In this document: piece by piece, positions 5,297 through 5,795 of the stretch
Layout of the letters: each line of letters opens with the position of its first letter
Numbering within the stretch: position 1 is the stretch's first letter
DNA from: Acidobacteriota bacterium
GTDB taxonomy: Bacteria; Acidobacteriota; Terriglobia; UBA7540
Direction: 5' to 3'
DNA length: 5,795 bases
NCBI GenBank assembly: GCA_021827255.1
Contig: JAKAWO010000204.1
Span: 1-5,795 of the forward strand
The notes under the pieces: generated by a model
Told to the model about the DNA's origin: nothing
The model's input: only the letters and a program-made list of their open reading frames with translations
Database searches by the model: none
Translations under genes and position numbers: made by a program

Positions 5297-5352
5297 GAGC
5301 CAATGCTCCAGGAGTTCAATCGCTCAAGGACTCAATCACCGGATCACTCGAT
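5297..5352 (-). repeat. Octamer tandem array (consensus ATTGAGYG), adaptor/permease gap
   Basis: From 5352 down to 5297 the minus strand can be cut into seven 8-mers. The first four (ATCGAGTG, ATCCGGTG and then ATTGAGTC, CTTGAGCG) are clear, and the last three are weak. Apart from phase, the consensus equals that of the array at 2576-2631. It occupies most of the 98-nt untranslated gap between the adaptor stop codon and the permease start. Confidence 0.6.
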
Positions 5353-5365
5353 TCTCCCCCGCTCG

Positions 5366-5795
5366 TCACCGTAGCCTGACCCGGTCAAACCGATCCCAGC
5401 GCGACATGTCGGACAAAATCACTTGGTCGCCAACGTTAAGCCCGCTGAGAATTTGAATGGCGTTGACCGAGGCTCGGCCGACCTTGACCCGAACGCGCAC
5501 GGCTTGGTGGTCGCCATCCATCAATTTGAAAAGGCTGATGGTGCTGTCTGACTCGCCGAAGGCTGGGCGGCCCACGTAGGTGACATCGCTCAAATGCGCA
5601 ATTTCAACGGTTCCATCCACGCTCAAATCGGGCACAGCGCCCGGCGGCAGCGGGCCGTCCAGCTCGACGTCCACCGTGCGCGTGCCGTTCTGAACGGCGG
5701 GGTCAATGCGCGTGACGTGGCCAGGAATGATTCCGTTGTGCGTGTCAATCGTCGCTTTCAGGCCCAGCTCGATGTCCTTGGCCTGCGTTTCCGCG
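5366..5795 (-). CDS. HlyD/MacA-type periplasmic adaptor (membrane fusion protein), C-terminal part
   Basis: The frame is open from the right edge to a TGA at 5366-5368, giving 142 visible residues. The start and the lipoyl and hairpin domains lie outside the window. The visible part begins AETQAKDIELGLKATID and continues with HVTRIDPAVQNGTRTVDVEL, typical of the beta-barrel domain of HlyD/RND adaptors. It ends with a membrane-proximal domain (around VRVRVKVGRASVNAIQILSGL, then NVGDQVILSDMSRWD). The closing sequence DRFDRVRLR is usual for this group. Such adaptors are anchored in the inner membrane and link an ABC or RND pump to an outer-membrane channel. A GTG at 5674 could be read as a start, but the frame continues upstream with clear adaptor sequence, so it is internal. 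The gene is first of those seen and is followed after 98 nt by the permease gene, as in macA-macB operons. It is incomplete only because the window ends. Confidence 0.9.
   Translation of the reverse strand, partial: AETQAKDIELGLKATIDTHNGIIPGHVTRIDPAVQNGTRTVDVELDGPLPPGAVPDLSVDGTVEIAHLSDVTYVGRPAFGESDSTISLFKLMDGDHQAVRVRVKVGRASVNAIQILSGLNVGDQVILSDMSRWDRFDRVRLR

Noticed and set aside
2637..5303. Longer permease starting at TTG 5303
   Set aside because: The added 12 residues come from repeat DNA, and the ATG at 5267 has GGAGGT upstream and matches the usual start of the prefix domain.
5366..5674. A separate 102-residue protein starting at GTG 5674
   Set aside because: The frame continues upstream to the window edge with clear adaptor beta-barrel sequence, so the GTG is internal.

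Overview
The window looks like chromosomal DNA from an Acidobacteriota member, probably Solibacter/Bryobacter-like. This is inferred from the gene families, not from a marker gene. The clues are a very long permease with an N-terminal prefix and two MacB-like modules (the ADOP, 'acidobacterial duplicated orphan permease', architecture), a PadR regulator of the type that usually accompanies such permeases, a Tat-exported sugar-isomerase-like protein, and GC-rich DNA with short degenerate repeats between genes. Every supported gene is on the minus strand, so transcription runs from right to left.

Layout in transcription order. The C-terminal part of a periplasmic adaptor (HlyD/MacA type, 5366 to the right edge) comes first. 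It is followed by an 876-residue ADOP/MacB-like permease (2637-5267), a MacB/LolD-type ATPase (1748-2473) and a small PadR-family repressor (1353-1688). Adaptor, permease and ATPase together make a plausible tripartite ABC efflux or export system of the MacAB type. The adaptor would bridge the periplasm, the permease would act as a fused pseudo-dimer in the inner membrane, and the ATPase would drive it from the cytoplasm. No outer-membrane TolC-like gene is visible, and the operon promoter lies beyond the right edge.

Downstream of PadR, 1164-1352 holds a short decayed relic of a second MacB/ADOP permease (about 1259-1330). It shares two exact DNA blocks and a reading frame with the intact permease. 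Next come a perfect 8-bp hairpin (1228-1248) and a candidate promoter for the next gene. That gene (315-1163) encodes a Tat-signal-bearing TIM-barrel sugar phosphate isomerase/epimerase-like protein, apparently a separate unit. Positions 1-314 hold no recognisable gene, only small inverted repeats.

The most unusual signals are two. One is the permease relic immediately behind PadR, which suggests that the regulator lost its original partner. The other is a family of degenerate 7-nt and 8-nt period micro-repeats. They fill the adaptor/permease and permease/ATPase gaps, and a 7-nt version appears to encode the C-terminal tail of the ATPase. No wholly new multi-gene system is evident.
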